Part shown: positions 34,236 through 43,594 of the stretch, in pieces | Layout: each line of letters starts with the position of its first letter | How positions within the stretch are numbered: position 1 is the first letter of the stretch | Assembly (NCBI RefSeq): GCF_004565465.1 | Contig: NZ_SRHY01000024.1 | Span: 1-48,572, forward strand | Direction: 5' to 3' | DNA from: Lentibacillus salicampi | GTDB lineage: Bacteria; Bacillota; Bacilli; Bacillales; Amphibacillaceae | Length of the DNA stretch: 48,572 bases | The notes under the pieces: model-generated | The model's database searches: none | Told to the model about the DNA's origin: nothing | Seen by the model: the letters and a program-made list of their open reading frames with translations, nothing else | Program-made: the position numbers and the translations under genes

Positions 34236-34577
34236 TTAATATTCCAACTGGCGCAAGTATAAAAGAATTTCACTTTCATTCAATTTTTTAATGTTATATT
34301 TGCGGATCTTGCTGTCAATTTTCTTTTGTTGCTTACTTCCCTTGCTAAAGAAATTGATAATATGAAAAAACAATCCTCCCCAAATGCCAGCCCAACCACG
34401 AAATCCCAGCTGAAATGTCATTTCTTCCGTTTCCGTAAGCGGCAGTTGCGTATTTTCCTCGAACTCTTTTTTATAGTCTCCCTGAATCATAATATAATCT
34501 TCTTTGTTCTTTAACGCAGAAAGCAAATCTCTGGCGTTATCAACAATAAAGCAATCATCCATCTGTTTATAATCCAA
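34236..34577 (-). CDS. Hypothetical protein with one membrane segment
   Basis: A 113-residue protein. Residues 1-55 look soluble and acidic, GWAGIWGGLFFHIINFF (about 61-77) is hydrophobic, and the tail is Lys/Ser-rich. Start is TTG, seven bases after AAGGGG. No family recognised. Its stop codon marks the boundary with the fosB remnant, so its own C-terminus could have been altered by that deletion. Confidence 0.55.
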   Translation of the reverse strand: MDYKQMDDCFIVDNARDLLSALKNKEDYIMIQGDYKKEFEENTQLPLTETEEMTFQLGFRGWAGIWGGLFFHIINFFSKGSKQQKKIDSKIRKYNIKKLNESEILLYLRQLEY

Positions 34578-35336
34578 TGAATTTACCCCTTTTAATGAAT
34601 CAGTTTATTTTAATTCAATATTAGCATAATTCATTCGACAAATAAATATATACGAGGCAAGCCGGTGGTTTCTGTTCAAGAAGTAGACTCAATTGATGAA
34701 GAAATACCATATAAAAAATCACTTTAAGAGTTTGGCTTTAAACAAATAAACAACCTTCCATGTCCATCTGTCTCGCCAACTGTTCTTTTCCTTTCTTTTC
34801 CCTTTATAATGGAATCCACATGGAGCTTCCTGTCATCAATATTATTATAAATATGAAAGACGTCCCTATAACTACCTATTTCACTAACTTACTGAATTTA
34901 TGTTTACATGCCAGGGGAAGTCAACCTATTGCGCTGTAAACCACATTGGCAGAGATTTTATCATTACAGCTAAATAAGATACAATAGTTTTAAAAAAGAA
35001 TTACTGTATCTAAAAGGTAATTGATCAGATTTAACAGAGAAAGGTCCAACAAATAATATAATAAGTCTTTTTCAATGTCCTCGATAATTTTCTTGAACTG
35101 TTCCCTCAATTAAACCTTACGTAAAAGATTCCTCCAAAGCAAGCTTATTCCTCTCTCACGCTCTTCGTATTATTTCTTCAATTTTAGACCTTTGCGCTTA
35201 CCCCTTGCAATTCGTTTTTGGGCTTAAAGAGTTTTTTTATATTTTTTCAGAACCCCTTACCATGCCTTTCGTATTTTTCTCCACTCAATACAACTGGTTT
35301 TAAGTATTGCATTTCCGCACATTCACGCACTCACAT
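34578..35336. other. Gene-free AT-rich interval with possible remnants
   Basis: No intact gene. At 34650-34760 the plus strand reads a short frame (PVVSVQEVDSIDEEIPYKKS, stop, EFGFKQINN) that could be the end of a broken acetyltransferase-like gene. At about 35110-35230 the minus strand gives KRIARGKRKGLKLKK with stops on both sides, faintly recombinase-like. Both are too short to call. The region resembles a decayed insertion zone. Confidence 0.4.
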
Positions 35337-35367
35337 AAAAAGCACTCCCCCAAATGGAAGTGCTTTT
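35337..35367 (-). terminator. Terminator of the permease gene
   Basis: Leftward, AAAAGCACTTCC and GGAGTGCTTTTT pair around a short loop, ending in T5, ten bases past the stop codon. Confidence 0.9.
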
Positions 35368-35376
35368 GTGTAGCAT

Positions 35377-36477
35377 TTAAGACATGAACGCCATGCCGAC
35401 CAATCCGGCGATCACACCCAGCATCGCCACACCGATCCCGAGAAACGATAGTGTCCGCCAAGTCAGCGCCTTTCGCACCATCAGTGCCGACGGAAGACTG
35501 ATAACCGGTAATGTGATGATGAGTGCTGCTGCTGGACCCACGCCCAGCCCAAATTCCATGAAGGTCTGGACGATCGGAATTTCCCCCGCTGTCGGAATGA
35601 CGAACAATGTCCCGACAACAGCAAAAACAAGAACGGCCAAAAGACTGTCACTCCACGCCGTCCCGCCGAGTGTCGGAAATAACCAGGCTCGAAAGGCTCC
35701 GAGCACAAATACGCTAATAATATAAGCCGGAATAATAGCCATTGACATCGTGGAGAGACTTTTCAGCCAGCGGATAAAAAGGCTCTCCTTTGGGTCATCC
35801 TTTGTATCTTTACCGTTGGAGGCGGCCGTGGTTTGCGCTACAACCTCAACGGCGTCTTCCTTATGACGAACCATTTTGCCCACGACATAACTCAATCCAA
35901 ACACAAGGATTACCCCGACAACAAGACGAAGTAGTGTGAATTGCCATCCCAAAACAAAAAACATAAAGATCAACACCGCGGGGTTCAAAGCTGTGTTTCC
36001 AAACCAGAAAGCAACAGCTGCCGCGACGGAACTTTGCTGTCGACGAAGCCCCACGACCAGTGGCGCAGAACAGCATGTACACATCATTCCGGGTAGCGCT
36101 GATACTCCGGCAAGTACTGTGCTGCCATAGGATGTTTTTCCTAATACACGTTGAATCCAATCACGCGGCACAAGCACTTGCACAAGCGAAGCCAGCAAAA
36201 TGCCGACAATGAACGCTTGCCAGATCGACTTGAAATAGCCTAGACTGAAATGCCAGGCGGCTCCCCAGGACGGGTCCGGAGCCGCTGCATCGTTTCCGGA
36301 AATCGTGGACGAACCAATTGCATGAGTGGTTGCGGCCGTAAAAGCTTTGTGGAAATAGGGGTTCCACTTCGCCCAGAACAAACCCGCCACGGCAATCACC
36401 AGAAAGACAATGCTCGCTATGAACCAGCGTTTACGGTTCGTCTGTATGTTTGTTACCAGTCCTGCCGGTTGATTCAT
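35377..36477 (-). CDS. Predicted permease (DUF318/ArsP-like)
   Basis: A 366-residue membrane protein with eight or more helices in two repeated halves. MCTCCSAPLVVGLRRQ follows the first inverted segment (Cys-rich, near residue 130), and TAGEIPIVQTFMEFG belongs to the second, the paired signature of the DUF318 permease group, which contains the organoarsenical exporter ArsP and YraQ. Residues 202-235 form a polar central loop. AAGGGGG precedes the ATG. Substrate unknown; no arsenic genes are nearby, so export of arsenicals should not be assumed. It is a single-gene transcript. Confidence 0.82.
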   Translation of the reverse strand: MNQPAGLVTNIQTNRKRWFIASIVFLVIAVAGLFWAKWNPYFHKAFTAATTHAIGSSTISGNDAAAPDPSWGAAWHFSLGYFKSIWQAFIVGILLASLVQVLVPRDWIQRVLGKTSYGSTVLAGVSALPGMMCTCCSAPLVVGLRRQQSSVAAAVAFWFGNTALNPAVLIFMFFVLGWQFTLLRLVVGVILVFGLSYVVGKMVRHKEDAVEVVAQTTAASNGKDTKDDPKESLFIRWLKSLSTMSMAIIPAYIISVFVLGAFRAWLFPTLGGTAWSDSLLAVLVFAVVGTLFVIPTAGEIPIVQTFMEFGLGVGPAAALIITLPVISLPSALMVRKALTWRTLSFLGIGVAMLGVIAGLVGMAFMS

Positions 36478-36669
36478 ATTGCTGCCCCCTTCATAGAATA
36501 ATAACCTTTTTATAATAACAAATGCCTGCCACGTTTGTCATCCGTGCTCCTCAAATCTTGCAAAAGCCCCATTATGTAACTATTTTACAACTGAGCCCAC
36601 TTAATGAAGATCATTGTTCCCCGTCCTTATCAACTTTTGCGCTCGTTACGAAAAATCAGTGAACAAACG

Positions 36670-37545
36670 TCACTTATATGTTTTTGAGTGACATATTAGA
36701 AATTCGTTAAGTTTTTCACTCACATCTTCAGACCCTTTACCAAGCCATATCAGATGCCCCCATGTATCCAATATACACAACTCGGTATCTGTAATTTGCT
36801 GTTGTGCATAATAAGCATGCCCCAATGACACTGAACCATCATGCTTGCTGTGTAAGATGAGAGTCGGTGAAGATATAGCCTTCAAGTCCTTTGTGCTAAT
36901 TTCCTTAGTTTGTGATAAATCAATTAAAAATCCATGCCCTGATCGTTGACGATTATTCATTCGTTGGATTTCATCAATATCTCCTACCGACATCTTGTCT
37001 TCTATTTGCTTATATGGAAGGTTACTAAATGAAGGTACCATTTGTTTAAACATAAAATTCGGAAAGAGACTGCTCATGCTTGAAGTAAGCTTCCATGTCA
37101 TTTTTTCCAAAGAAGGGCGAAACAAAATCTGTGCTATTTTATATATTTTATCTTTAGGCGTGTACCACTCTTTCGTAACAGCACTTTGCAACGTTAAGGT
37201 TTTGACTCTTTCCGGGTAATGAGAAGCAAAATAAAGACCACTTGGTCCACCAGCTGAGACAGAAAGAAGATGGACTTTTTCAATTCTTAAATGATTTAAA
37301 AGCCTCACATAGTAACTGCAAGCTTTCGATAAACTTTCACCAATGTCCTTTGAAGTTTTCCCATACCCCGCCCTTGAGGGTGTAATGATCTTGAATCCAT
37401 TCTCAACGAGTGAACCATATCCAAATTCCTCATTACAACTGGAATGTCCACCGTGCATCACCAGGACTGGTACACCATCTTTTCCTGTGATTGAATATTC
37501 GATTGTCTGATCGTCTATGACATATGTACCGATGACTCTTTTCAT
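36670..37545 (-). CDS. Alpha/beta-hydrolase fold protein
   Basis: A 291-residue hydrolase with the oxyanion strand LVMHGGHSS, nucleophile elbow LSVSAGGPSG (Ser in SVSAG, where the first Gly of GxSxG is Ser), Asp in LHSKHDGSV and His in TWGHLIWLG: a full triad. The cap region (about residues 135-210) is helical. Substrate unknown; esterase- or haloalkane-dehalogenase-like folds are similar. I choose the ATG at 37545, preceded by AGGGGTGG; eight more codons upstream are open. Confidence 0.85.
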   Translation of the reverse strand: MKRVIGTYVIDDQTIEYSITGKDGVPVLVMHGGHSSCNEEFGYGSLVENGFKIITPSRAGYGKTSKDIGESLSKACSYYVRLLNHLRIEKVHLLSVSAGGPSGLYFASHYPERVKTLTLQSAVTKEWYTPKDKIYKIAQILFRPSLEKMTWKLTSSMSSLFPNFMFKQMVPSFSNLPYKQIEDKMSVGDIDEIQRMNNRQRSGHGFLIDLSQTKEISTKDLKAISSPTLILHSKHDGSVSLGHAYYAQQQITDTELCILDTWGHLIWLGKGSEDVSEKLNEFLICHSKTYK

Positions 37546-37718
37546 TGACCCACCCCTAGTTTGTAACATTGCGGATATCTGTTATATGCACTGGAACTGG
37601 AGGGATAATGAGATACCCCAACCTTAAGGGCTGTTCAAAACAGAAATGGACTGCGAACGTTAAGTCACTCAGGAATCCCACTGACATCAATCAGCTTGCC
37701 TATTTATGGGTGGAAGTC

Positions 37719-38381
37719 TCAAAACCGCCTTATATTATTATCATCATTGATTATGAGATTAAATATATCAAGTTGCCCACTTACACTTTGATGTTTTGAC
37801 GATTGAAGCGAGTGTCTGAAATTAATGTCAAATGTTCTATGTTCATTCGCATCAAGTTTCAATTGGTGGTCTTTCAGATTAATTTTGTCCATTACATTGA
37901 ATCTATGGTGGTCATATTTCTGGTCTATTGAAACACGGAAAGTGACGGGATTGCTACTATGGTTCACAATGGAGATTTTACAATTACCTTCAACAATACC
38001 TGAATCACTTGTATCATATTCACAGTTGCTTCTGTCCTGTTGGAATTCTAACGCATAAATACCATTTGTAAAGTTTGATTGATACACGTTTGCAAACAAG
38101 TTAGTGGGTACGAGTATCATCGCAAGAAAGAAAACAAAAATCATTTTACCGCTGTATCGTTTGGCCAGAAAAACCAGACCTATGATTAATAGTATAAGAG
38201 AAATAATTCCTGTGAAATGTAAACCACTGTCACCATTAGACCATGCAGTTAAACCAATCAAACCAAGCAATCGATCGACAACAGGTTCGCTATATATGAA
38301 TTCCCACTTGAATAGAAAAGCGAAGGCGAGTAACACAAATCCTGTGATAACAAATGGTCTTGTTTGCTTTTTTTGTTCCAA
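37719..38381 (-). CDS. Hypothetical membrane protein with beta-rich outer domain
   Basis: A 220-residue protein with three hydrophobic helices (about residues 10-27, 53-71 and 78-98) and a C-terminal domain of about 115 residues, predicted outside, with two cysteines (CEYDTSD...GNCKISIVN) that could form a disulfide. Start is TTG with GAGGAGGG upstream. The outer domain looks like a small immunoglobulin-like fold. Function unknown. Confidence 0.65.
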   Translation of the reverse strand: MEQKKQTRPFVITGFVLLAFAFLFKWEFIYSEPVVDRLLGLIGLTAWSNGDSGLHFTGIISLILLIIGLVFLAKRYSGKMIFVFFLAMILVPTNLFANVYQSNFTNGIYALEFQQDRSNCEYDTSDSGIVEGNCKISIVNHSSNPVTFRVSIDQKYDHHRFNVMDKINLKDHQLKLDANEHRTFDINFRHSLQSSKHQSVSGQLDIFNLIINDDNNIRRF

Positions 38382-38412
38382 CCTTATCCCTCCTCTTTTT
38401 TACTCAGTTAAA

Positions 38413-38450
38413 TAACCCTTATGGTACAAGCGCCAAGTTATATTCTGGAT
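38413..38450. repeat. Degenerate copy of the intergenic repeat family
   Basis: Reads CCCTTAT, then GCGCC, then TATTCTGG within 40 bp, in line with the copies at 40232, 40706, 43682 and 44665. This copy is diverged. Confidence 0.4.
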
Positions 38451-38538
38451 GTCCGTTTGTATACGTAATAATCATTGCTGAAGAAAAGCACACGTTAATG
38501 TAATTGACACAAAGGACTGTTGCACGAAAAAAGAAGCA

Positions 38539-39081
38539 TTAATAACCATGTGTTTCTCCTTCACCTAAATTCAAAGAATGATTATTTATTAAAACCTTGT
38601 CATTACTCTTCCAGCTAACCTCAACGTTTTCTATGCCTTCCTGATAATAAATCCTTTTTTCGAACCATAGTGGTCCATCTATTTCGCCTCTTACACCAAA
38701 TGAACCTGTTGCACCTGCATCAAAGTAATAAAAATCAATCCTATAATCACCATTAGGAGAATTGATTGTCTTTATAGGTTCATTTACTGCAATTGAAGAA
38801 AATAAGGCTGTGAATGCCATTCCCAGAAAAAGCACCATAGCTGTCAACGATGACAGGGTTACTGTTATCCAGCTGCGTGTTATTGAACACCAATTTTGTC
38901 TATTTTTAAAACCAATCATTCCTAAAACCAAGGTTGATAAAATCATTATAAGTAAAACGTAATTCGGAGGTGTAATTAACCAAGTGCTCTTACTGTTAAT
39001 ATTAGAATATAATGAGTAAACTGCTAATCCAATGCAAATAAGTATTAAATAAAATGACCAAAGATTACATTTTTTCTCCAC
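38539..39081 (-). CDS. DUF5412-family membrane protein
   Basis: A 180-residue protein with three hydrophobic helices (about residues 8-26, 40-57 and 72-96) and an exposed C-terminal domain. The conserved stretch SPNGDYRIDFYYFDAGATG and the ending INNHSLNLGEGETHGY are the signature of DUF5412. Function unknown. Start is GTG, preceded by GAGGGTGG. It lies in a run of similar-sized membrane-protein genes on the same strand. Confidence 0.78.
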   Translation of the reverse strand: MEKKCNLWSFYLILICIGLAVYSLYSNINSKSTWLITPPNYVLLIMILSTLVLGMIGFKNRQNWCSITRSWITVTLSSLTAMVLFLGMAFTALFSSIAVNEPIKTINSPNGDYRIDFYYFDAGATGSFGVRGEIDGPLWFEKRIYYQEGIENVEVSWKSNDKVLINNHSLNLGEGETHGY

Positions 39082-39157
39082 AAAACCACCCTCAAACAGC
39101 CTTTTTACTCAAATACCAAGTCTTATTCCGGAAATGGGCTCGTTTGGTTAACGACTA

Positions 39158-39664
39158 TCACAGCATAAAAATAACAACTACAAGACCTAATGATGTCCAA
39201 ATAAACGAATAGGTGACTTTACTTTCATTGGAGATAGTATTCTGTTTTGCCTTATGTATAATTGCTAAAACAGTCGCACTTATTAAAAATAAAATATAGT
39301 AAAATAATGCATATATAATCCAACGATTGCTTTGAGTTACTTCACTTAGAGGACCTGCCAGAAAAAAGATAAAAACCACAACCAAGGATATAGCAAATAT
39401 TACGGGTATTATAATATACATCTTATCCCATAACCGGTGCTTCAGGAACGTGTCGCTTTTCTTCGTTTGAAAGTACATCAATAAGCTAAGTAAACCAATT
39501 GTCACTACTAAAAATAAACACGTCATTAACATCGATGTATTTATTACGTTAGTTGAGGAAAATGGTATTCCGATATCTTTCTTGAATATATCTGCCATAA
39601 ATGCAAGGACTACTAATAAAGTAATTACAAAACCTTGGAATAGCGTCCAGCGTGAAAAGAACAT
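39158..39664 (-). CDS. Hypothetical five-helix membrane protein
   Basis: A 168-residue, very hydrophobic protein with five predicted helices (about residues 8-24, 44-64, 80-103, 115-137 and 150-167) and short loops. AAGGAAG precedes the ATG at a long spacing. No family recognised. It neighbours the DUF5412 gene. Confidence 0.6.
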   Translation of the reverse strand: MFFSRWTLFQGFVITLLVVLAFMADIFKKDIGIPFSSTNVINTSMLMTCLFLVVTIGLLSLLMYFQTKKSDTFLKHRLWDKMYIIIPVIFAISLVVVFIFFLAGPLSEVTQSNRWIIYALFYYILFLISATVLAIIHKAKQNTISNESKVTYSFIWTSLGLVVVIFML

Positions 39665-40019
39665 CGCACATCACTTCCTTGTATTATTCCGTTAACTGAT
39701 TCTTAAGTATGGAATGGACGCTAAGTTATATTATACAGATAGGTAAGAGTTTGACGTTATCGCTACCCTTTTCCCCCTGTTTGCACCGTATGTGCGACTT
39801 TCATCGCGTACGGCGCGCCAACTAATCCAATTCCATTAAATCATCGGCACTTTATGTGCCTCAACATTCAGAAGTTCGTCAGCAATACAGTATTTTATTG
39901 TATTTTACGTTGCATTCTCACCATATTTGTTCAACCCAGCGCCATGATTTACGCCATCCCATATGGAACATTGATATATACACTCTTATTCGGTTACTGA
40001 GCCCGATTGTTGAGTTTGT
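39665..40019. other. Gene-free interval
   Basis: I see no gene. The right end (39983-40010) reads CTTATTCGG and then GCCCGATTGTTG, a degenerate copy of the interspersed repeat found at 40232, 40706, 43682 and 44665. Confidence 0.5.
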
Positions 40020-40187
40020 TTATTTTTTATTTTCTTCAGGAAAAAATTTGATTGCAAACAAACCACCTATTAAACCTACGATACCAGCAGTTGCAACTTT
40101 TACAACAGTGCTCATATTAGGGGTTAAAAGTTCAATGATAAGGATTACTAACGCAGTATATACTCCTAAAAATAGCACTCTTCCCAT
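40020..40187 (-). CDS. Small two-helix membrane protein (55 aa)
   Basis: A short gene with an ideal AAAGGAGGTG site seven bases before its ATG. The 55-residue product has two hydrophobic helices (about 4-22 and 30-50) rich in Gly, Val and Ile, with VKVATAGIVGLIGGLFAIKFF in the second, and a charged Glu/Asn/Lys end. The near-perfect binding site makes it more credible than its length suggests. Function unknown. Confidence 0.65.
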   Translation of the reverse strand: MGRVLFLGVYTALVILIIELLTPNMSTVVKVATAGIVGLIGGLFAIKFFPEENKK

Positions 40188-40231
40188 AACTTACACCTCC
40201 TTTTATTCCCTAAGTTTATTTCTATAACCTA

Positions 40232-40285
40232 GCCCTTATACGCAGGAAGCGCGCTGCTCCTTGTTAGGTAATAGCGCCCGTTTGC
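40232..40285. repeat. Interspersed intergenic repeat, copy A
   Basis: GCCCTTAT at the left, a GC-rich centre (GGAAGCGCGCTGC) and AGCGCCCGTTTG at the right. It shares CCCTTAT and GCGCCCG blocks with the copies at 40706, 43682 and 44665. Confidence 0.5.
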
Positions 40286-40306
40286 TTTAATATGGCACAC
40301 ACAATG

Positions 40307-40618
40307 TTATTCTAAGAAAAACTCAAAAAATGTAATGACATAATATATAAAGTAAAAATACAGTGCCTGAATTAATAAGAAAACTACTAGAATAATTATA
40401 AAATTTCTTATAGATGATTGTTTGATTTGTAAGTAGTAACTTATCGCCCATATGACGTAAATTAGTATAATACTTATGTTTTCAGCTATATAGGGGTCTT
40501 GCTGGGGAACGAAATGTGTTCCGAAGTACATAAAAAACCCTAATATTAGTAAACCACAAAGCAAAATTAAGTTGGTTATATGAATCGCAGCTCTAATAAT
40601 TTTACCTCCATTTGACAC
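40307..40618 (-). CDS. Hypothetical three-helix membrane protein
   Basis: A protein of about 100 residues with three hydrophobic helices (about 12-32, 46-63 and 70-100) and very few charges. The start is doubtful: GTG 40618 has no binding site, while GGAGGT inside the frame sits six bases before an ATT codon at residue 8, so initiation at ATT is possible. No family recognised. Confidence 0.5.
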   Translation of the reverse strand: MSNGGKIIRAAIHITNLILLCGLLILGFFMYFGTHFVPQQDPYIAENISIILIYVIWAISYYLQIKQSSIRNFIIILVVFLLIQALYFYFIYYVITFFEFFLE

Positions 40619-40705
40619 AAATAAAGAAGAATTTGAAACCCCATTTAGCTTAACAACATTATTTCAAAATTCCATCATTGAATCAATATTCTAGTCCATT
40701 AAATG

Positions 40706-40750
40706 ACCCTTATATCCGCTAATACTTATTCCTGATTAGCGCCCGATTGA
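40706..40750. repeat. Interspersed intergenic repeat, copy B
   Basis: ACCCTTATATCCGC, ACTTATTCC and AGCGCCCGATTG occur in order within 45 bp. This is the most complete copy of the family in the window. Confidence 0.6.
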
Positions 40751-40767
40751 GGAAGATGCTCATAGGA

Positions 40768-41100
40768 TTATTCCAGCTGTTTGCATATGCGATTCATAAC
40801 CTCTGGTACCGATTTTATTCCATCAATAATGATATCGGAGTTTGGTTTAATCGTATTTAGCATTTCAATGTAACCTTTTCTACCTTGGAAAATGTAATTC
40901 TCCATATCTGAAAGGATATGTTCAGTGGAGGCAGTTTTAAAATCTCTTGTCACCCGGCGTGCTAACGCAATATCCAGCGGGGTATCAATAGATATAGCAA
41001 GATCAATAAATTTACTTGTTTTGATATGTTTATAAGCAAAAGGAAAATCAAAGACAATATAATTGAGTTGCTGTGTGGGTGCTAATATCCTTGATAGTTC
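40768..41100 (-). pseudogene. C-terminal part of a P-loop nucleoside-kinase-like protein
   Basis: One open frame of 110 codons reads LNYIVFDFPFAYKHIKTSKFIDLAISIDTPLDIALARRVTRDF and then GRKGYIEMLNTIKPNSDIIIDG, typical of the second half of small uridine-kinase-like P-loop proteins. An in-frame TAA (41103-41101) precedes it, and the P-loop part is missing: the sequence upstream has no GxxGxGKS motif in any frame. The longest ATG-started piece covers only 61 residues. I read it as a truncated, non-functional gene. Confidence 0.75.
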
Positions 41101-41261
41101 TTATAAAACGAGGGTATGTCTTTTCCATTCTATTTTTGCACCTATTTGCTGTGAAAACTTTTCCCCCTTGGTAAGAGTGGTAATCAATATCAATATGGAT
41201 TTTAAAGTAAAGAGCTTTATTTTGATGGATTTTGAAAGATTTTATCACAGCATTTTATTCT

Positions 41262-42428
41262 TTATACTTGTTTTTTGTAAGTCAAATAACGCATGTATTT
41301 TTCTAAAGGACCCTCTATTTGACGACGTTCCATGAAGTATGCGACTGATAACGTAATGGCCCACATCACGATGCCAAATAGTACGGAGGTTGTGACAGTT
41401 AAAAATGCACCTAAATTGAACGCGATTGGAGACAATAGTATAACAAGTAAAATTTCATGTATGACGAAAAATGTTAACGAACGTTTTCCCATTGCTGTAA
41501 TTGCTTTTACGATTACGCCGTGATGTTTAATACTAACGCCCAATAACCCAAATAGTGTCGCATAGCCTACACCACCTGCAAAACCAGTGAGAACATGAAT
41601 ACCGTATGCAATCCCTGCGGTAAAGAGACTCGGAAACCAAAAATCATTAATCAATACGAGAGGTATGGCTCCGACAAATGAAATTACTAAAAAGATAATC
41701 GTTAATTGCTTTAGCCGTTTTATATGATCGTGTGGTTTAATTAATATGTTTAAGTTTCCTAACCAAATCCCCATTAGGACCGAGGGGATAATCGGGAAGA
41801 AGATATGGGTGAACAGCGGAATGATGGGTATAGCCATTAGCCCTTCAGAAATTGTGTTTAAGTATGTTTCTTGCCCCGTTAACCCTGTTGATAATCCATA
41901 AGATTGGTTACCGAGTATAATGCCCCCCCACAAAAGCGGTATATAAACGACACATATGGTTGTAGAACTGAGCACGTATCTCTTAATCTTCTTGTTATTC
42001 TTTTTCAAGGTGAAAACTAATATGAGTCCAGCAATGCCGTATGTCATCAATATGTCTTGCCCGCCTGCAACACCAGCGAGTATGGCGCCAAATAATATTA
42101 GATACCAGCAACGTCTTTTTACAATTCGTTTTGCTTCTTCCGCACCCTTTCTTTCCCGTTGCTTGCGGTAAATCATGACTAGACCGTAACCAAACAGTAT
42201 GGCGAATAATGGGCGCGCTCGATTATCTACCATAATTTCCATTAAGAAATTTAAGAAATGGTCTAAAGGTGTACTGCCAGCTACTTTTGTTAGCACACCT
42301 GGTTCTATCGTGTATAGAAACAAAGGTATATGCGAAAGGATAATCAAAAAGAGCATGGACCCCCGCGCGATATCTAAAGATACTGCACGTTTCTTTTGAC
42401 TAACTTCATCAGTATATAACGCAGTCAT
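41262..42428 (-). CDS. DUF418 membrane protein (YeiB-like)
   Basis: A 388-residue protein with about ten helices. The N-terminus contains KRAVSLDIARGSMLFLIILSHIP, and the C-terminal DUF418 domain has GKRSLTFFVIHEILLVILLSP and a conserved Glu-Gly-Pro-Leu-Glu near the end. Proteins of this family are thought to be carriers or acyl-modifying membrane enzymes, but roles are unproven. AGGAGAG precedes the ATG. It is the third gene of a leftward operon behind a TetR regulator and is the best candidate for that regulator's effector target. Confidence 0.85.
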   Translation of the reverse strand: MTALYTDEVSQKKRAVSLDIARGSMLFLIILSHIPLFLYTIEPGVLTKVAGSTPLDHFLNFLMEIMVDNRARPLFAILFGYGLVMIYRKQRERKGAEEAKRIVKRRCWYLILFGAILAGVAGGQDILMTYGIAGLILVFTLKKNNKKIKRYVLSSTTICVVYIPLLWGGIILGNQSYGLSTGLTGQETYLNTISEGLMAIPIIPLFTHIFFPIIPSVLMGIWLGNLNILIKPHDHIKRLKQLTIIFLVISFVGAIPLVLINDFWFPSLFTAGIAYGIHVLTGFAGGVGYATLFGLLGVSIKHHGVIVKAITAMGKRSLTFFVIHEILLVILLSPIAFNLGAFLTVTTSVLFGIVMWAITLSVAYFMERRQIEGPLEKYMRYLTYKKQV

Positions 42429-42488
42429 ACCAACTCTCCTAATTTATAGAATTGTATGGTTACAATAAAGTCATTTAAAAGCGACGTG

Positions 42489-43091
42489 TTATGATTTTTT
42501 TTCAACAATTTTTGTCACCATACTGACTAAATCATTTTTGTATGCTTCTAAGTCAAATAATTCTTCATTCACAAGAATACTTTCAGATATTGCTCCTTGT
42601 ATCATAGTAGTAAGACTCTTTATATTGAACTCAGAAAACTCATGGGTCTCTTGTCCAGAATGTAAAATCTCCTGCAAATACACATACAATGGATCTTCTT
42701 CATCAGACGATACTCTGTAATAAGGAACATTATCTTCTGTACGTGCATTAAAAATAATCTCTAACAGTGCGATATTATTGACTGTATGGGCTCCTTGATA
42801 AGCTAAAGAAGCATCTATGAAAGCAATTAGTTGATCATATGCAGTTTCTTCTTCCGATACTCTTTCTTTAATGTAATCAAATTGTATTGTTAATAAATAA
42901 ATTAACGTGTTATCCAACACATCATCCTTATCTTTAAAATGATAGGAGATTAACCCGGTACTAACCTTGGCCATTTTTGCAATCTTAGCCAAGCTTATGC
43001 TTACAAAGCCAATTTCATCAAGCACCTTAATCGTAGCTTTTATTATCTGCTCTCGCCTTGCTTCCGTTATAAAAGATGATTGATCCGCCAT
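42489..43091 (-). CDS. TetR/AcrR-family transcriptional regulator
   Basis: A 200-residue regulator. The N-terminal DNA-binding domain reads RREQIIKATIKVLDEIGFVSISLAKIAKMAKVSTGLISYHFKDKDDV, the standard TetR helix-turn-helix, and the rest is the ligand-binding helical domain. GGAGGA lies before the ATG. It is encoded between two membrane-protein genes, and a near-perfect inverted repeat overlaps the operon promoter at 43611-43628. It should repress its own operon until a small, probably hydrophobic, ligand binds. Confidence 0.93.
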   Translation of the reverse strand: MADQSSFITEARREQIIKATIKVLDEIGFVSISLAKIAKMAKVSTGLISYHFKDKDDVLDNTLIYLLTIQFDYIKERVSEEETAYDQLIAFIDASLAYQGAHTVNNIALLEIIFNARTEDNVPYYRVSSDEEDPLYVYLQEILHSGQETHEFSEFNIKSLTTMIQGAISESILVNEELFDLEAYKNDLVSMVTKIVEKKS

Positions 43092-43115
43092 TGTAGTTCC
43101 TCCGTTTCCTCATTC

Positions 43116-43574
43116 TTATTTTTTTCTCAACTTATCAATGATCCATAATAACCCGACGATAAAAAGCACTGATAATATAACTACATCAAATTTACTTGGG
43201 TAGTTTTCAATAAACATTTGAACCGGTTCAGGAAGGCTTCCTTGAAAGATTGAGTTGATAATCATTCTTATAATCGTCATAAGAAATATAAAAAGTTGTA
43301 ACAAAAGCAATATAGGCAACAATCCTAATCCACCTATTAACCATCTCCAAGCTAATTCTGCATTAAACACATAAACAATGGCAGAAAATATTAACACCAC
43401 GCCCATAATGGTAAAGACAATCAAACGGACCCATTGGATAAATTCTAATGATTCCTGGTTATATAGATACATAACATATGAAAATACAAGTACAGACAAA
43501 ATAACGCTTATTAATGGGATAATACGTTGAAACCAACGGGGAAGATCGTTAAATTCATCCACTTTATTACTCAC
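43116..43574 (-). CDS. Hypothetical four-helix membrane protein of the TetR operon
   Basis: A 152-residue membrane protein with four helices (about residues 15-33, 46-66, 75-100 and 128-148). Start is GTG 43574, nine bases after GGAGG. It is the first gene of the operon with the TetR regulator (24 bp downstream) and the DUF418 gene. No motif recognised; a role in transport or membrane stress with DUF418 is plausible from context only. Confidence 0.7.
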   Translation of the reverse strand: MSNKVDEFNDLPRWFQRIIPLISVILSVLVFSYVMYLYNQESLEFIQWVRLIVFTIMGVVLIFSAIVYVFNAELAWRWLIGGLGLLPILLLLQLFIFLMTIIRMIINSIFQGSLPEPVQMFIENYPSKFDVVILSVLFIVGLLWIIDKLRKK

Positions 43575-43594
43575 ATCAGGCAGCCTCCATTTTG

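Noticed and set aside
35100..35235. Possible resolvase remnant
   Set aside because: Only about 15 residues look recombinase-like, with stops on both sides; not enough to call.
35377..36477. Arsenic resistance locus
   Set aside because: The permease belongs to a wide family and no arsR, arsC or arsI-like gene is nearby.
39856..40227. Plus-strand frame of 123 codons
   Set aside because: It runs antisense over the 55-aa gene, which has an excellent binding site.
41048..41248. Minus-strand frame upstream of the kinase tail
   Set aside because: No P-loop or other motif and a different frame from the tail; not convincing as the missing half.
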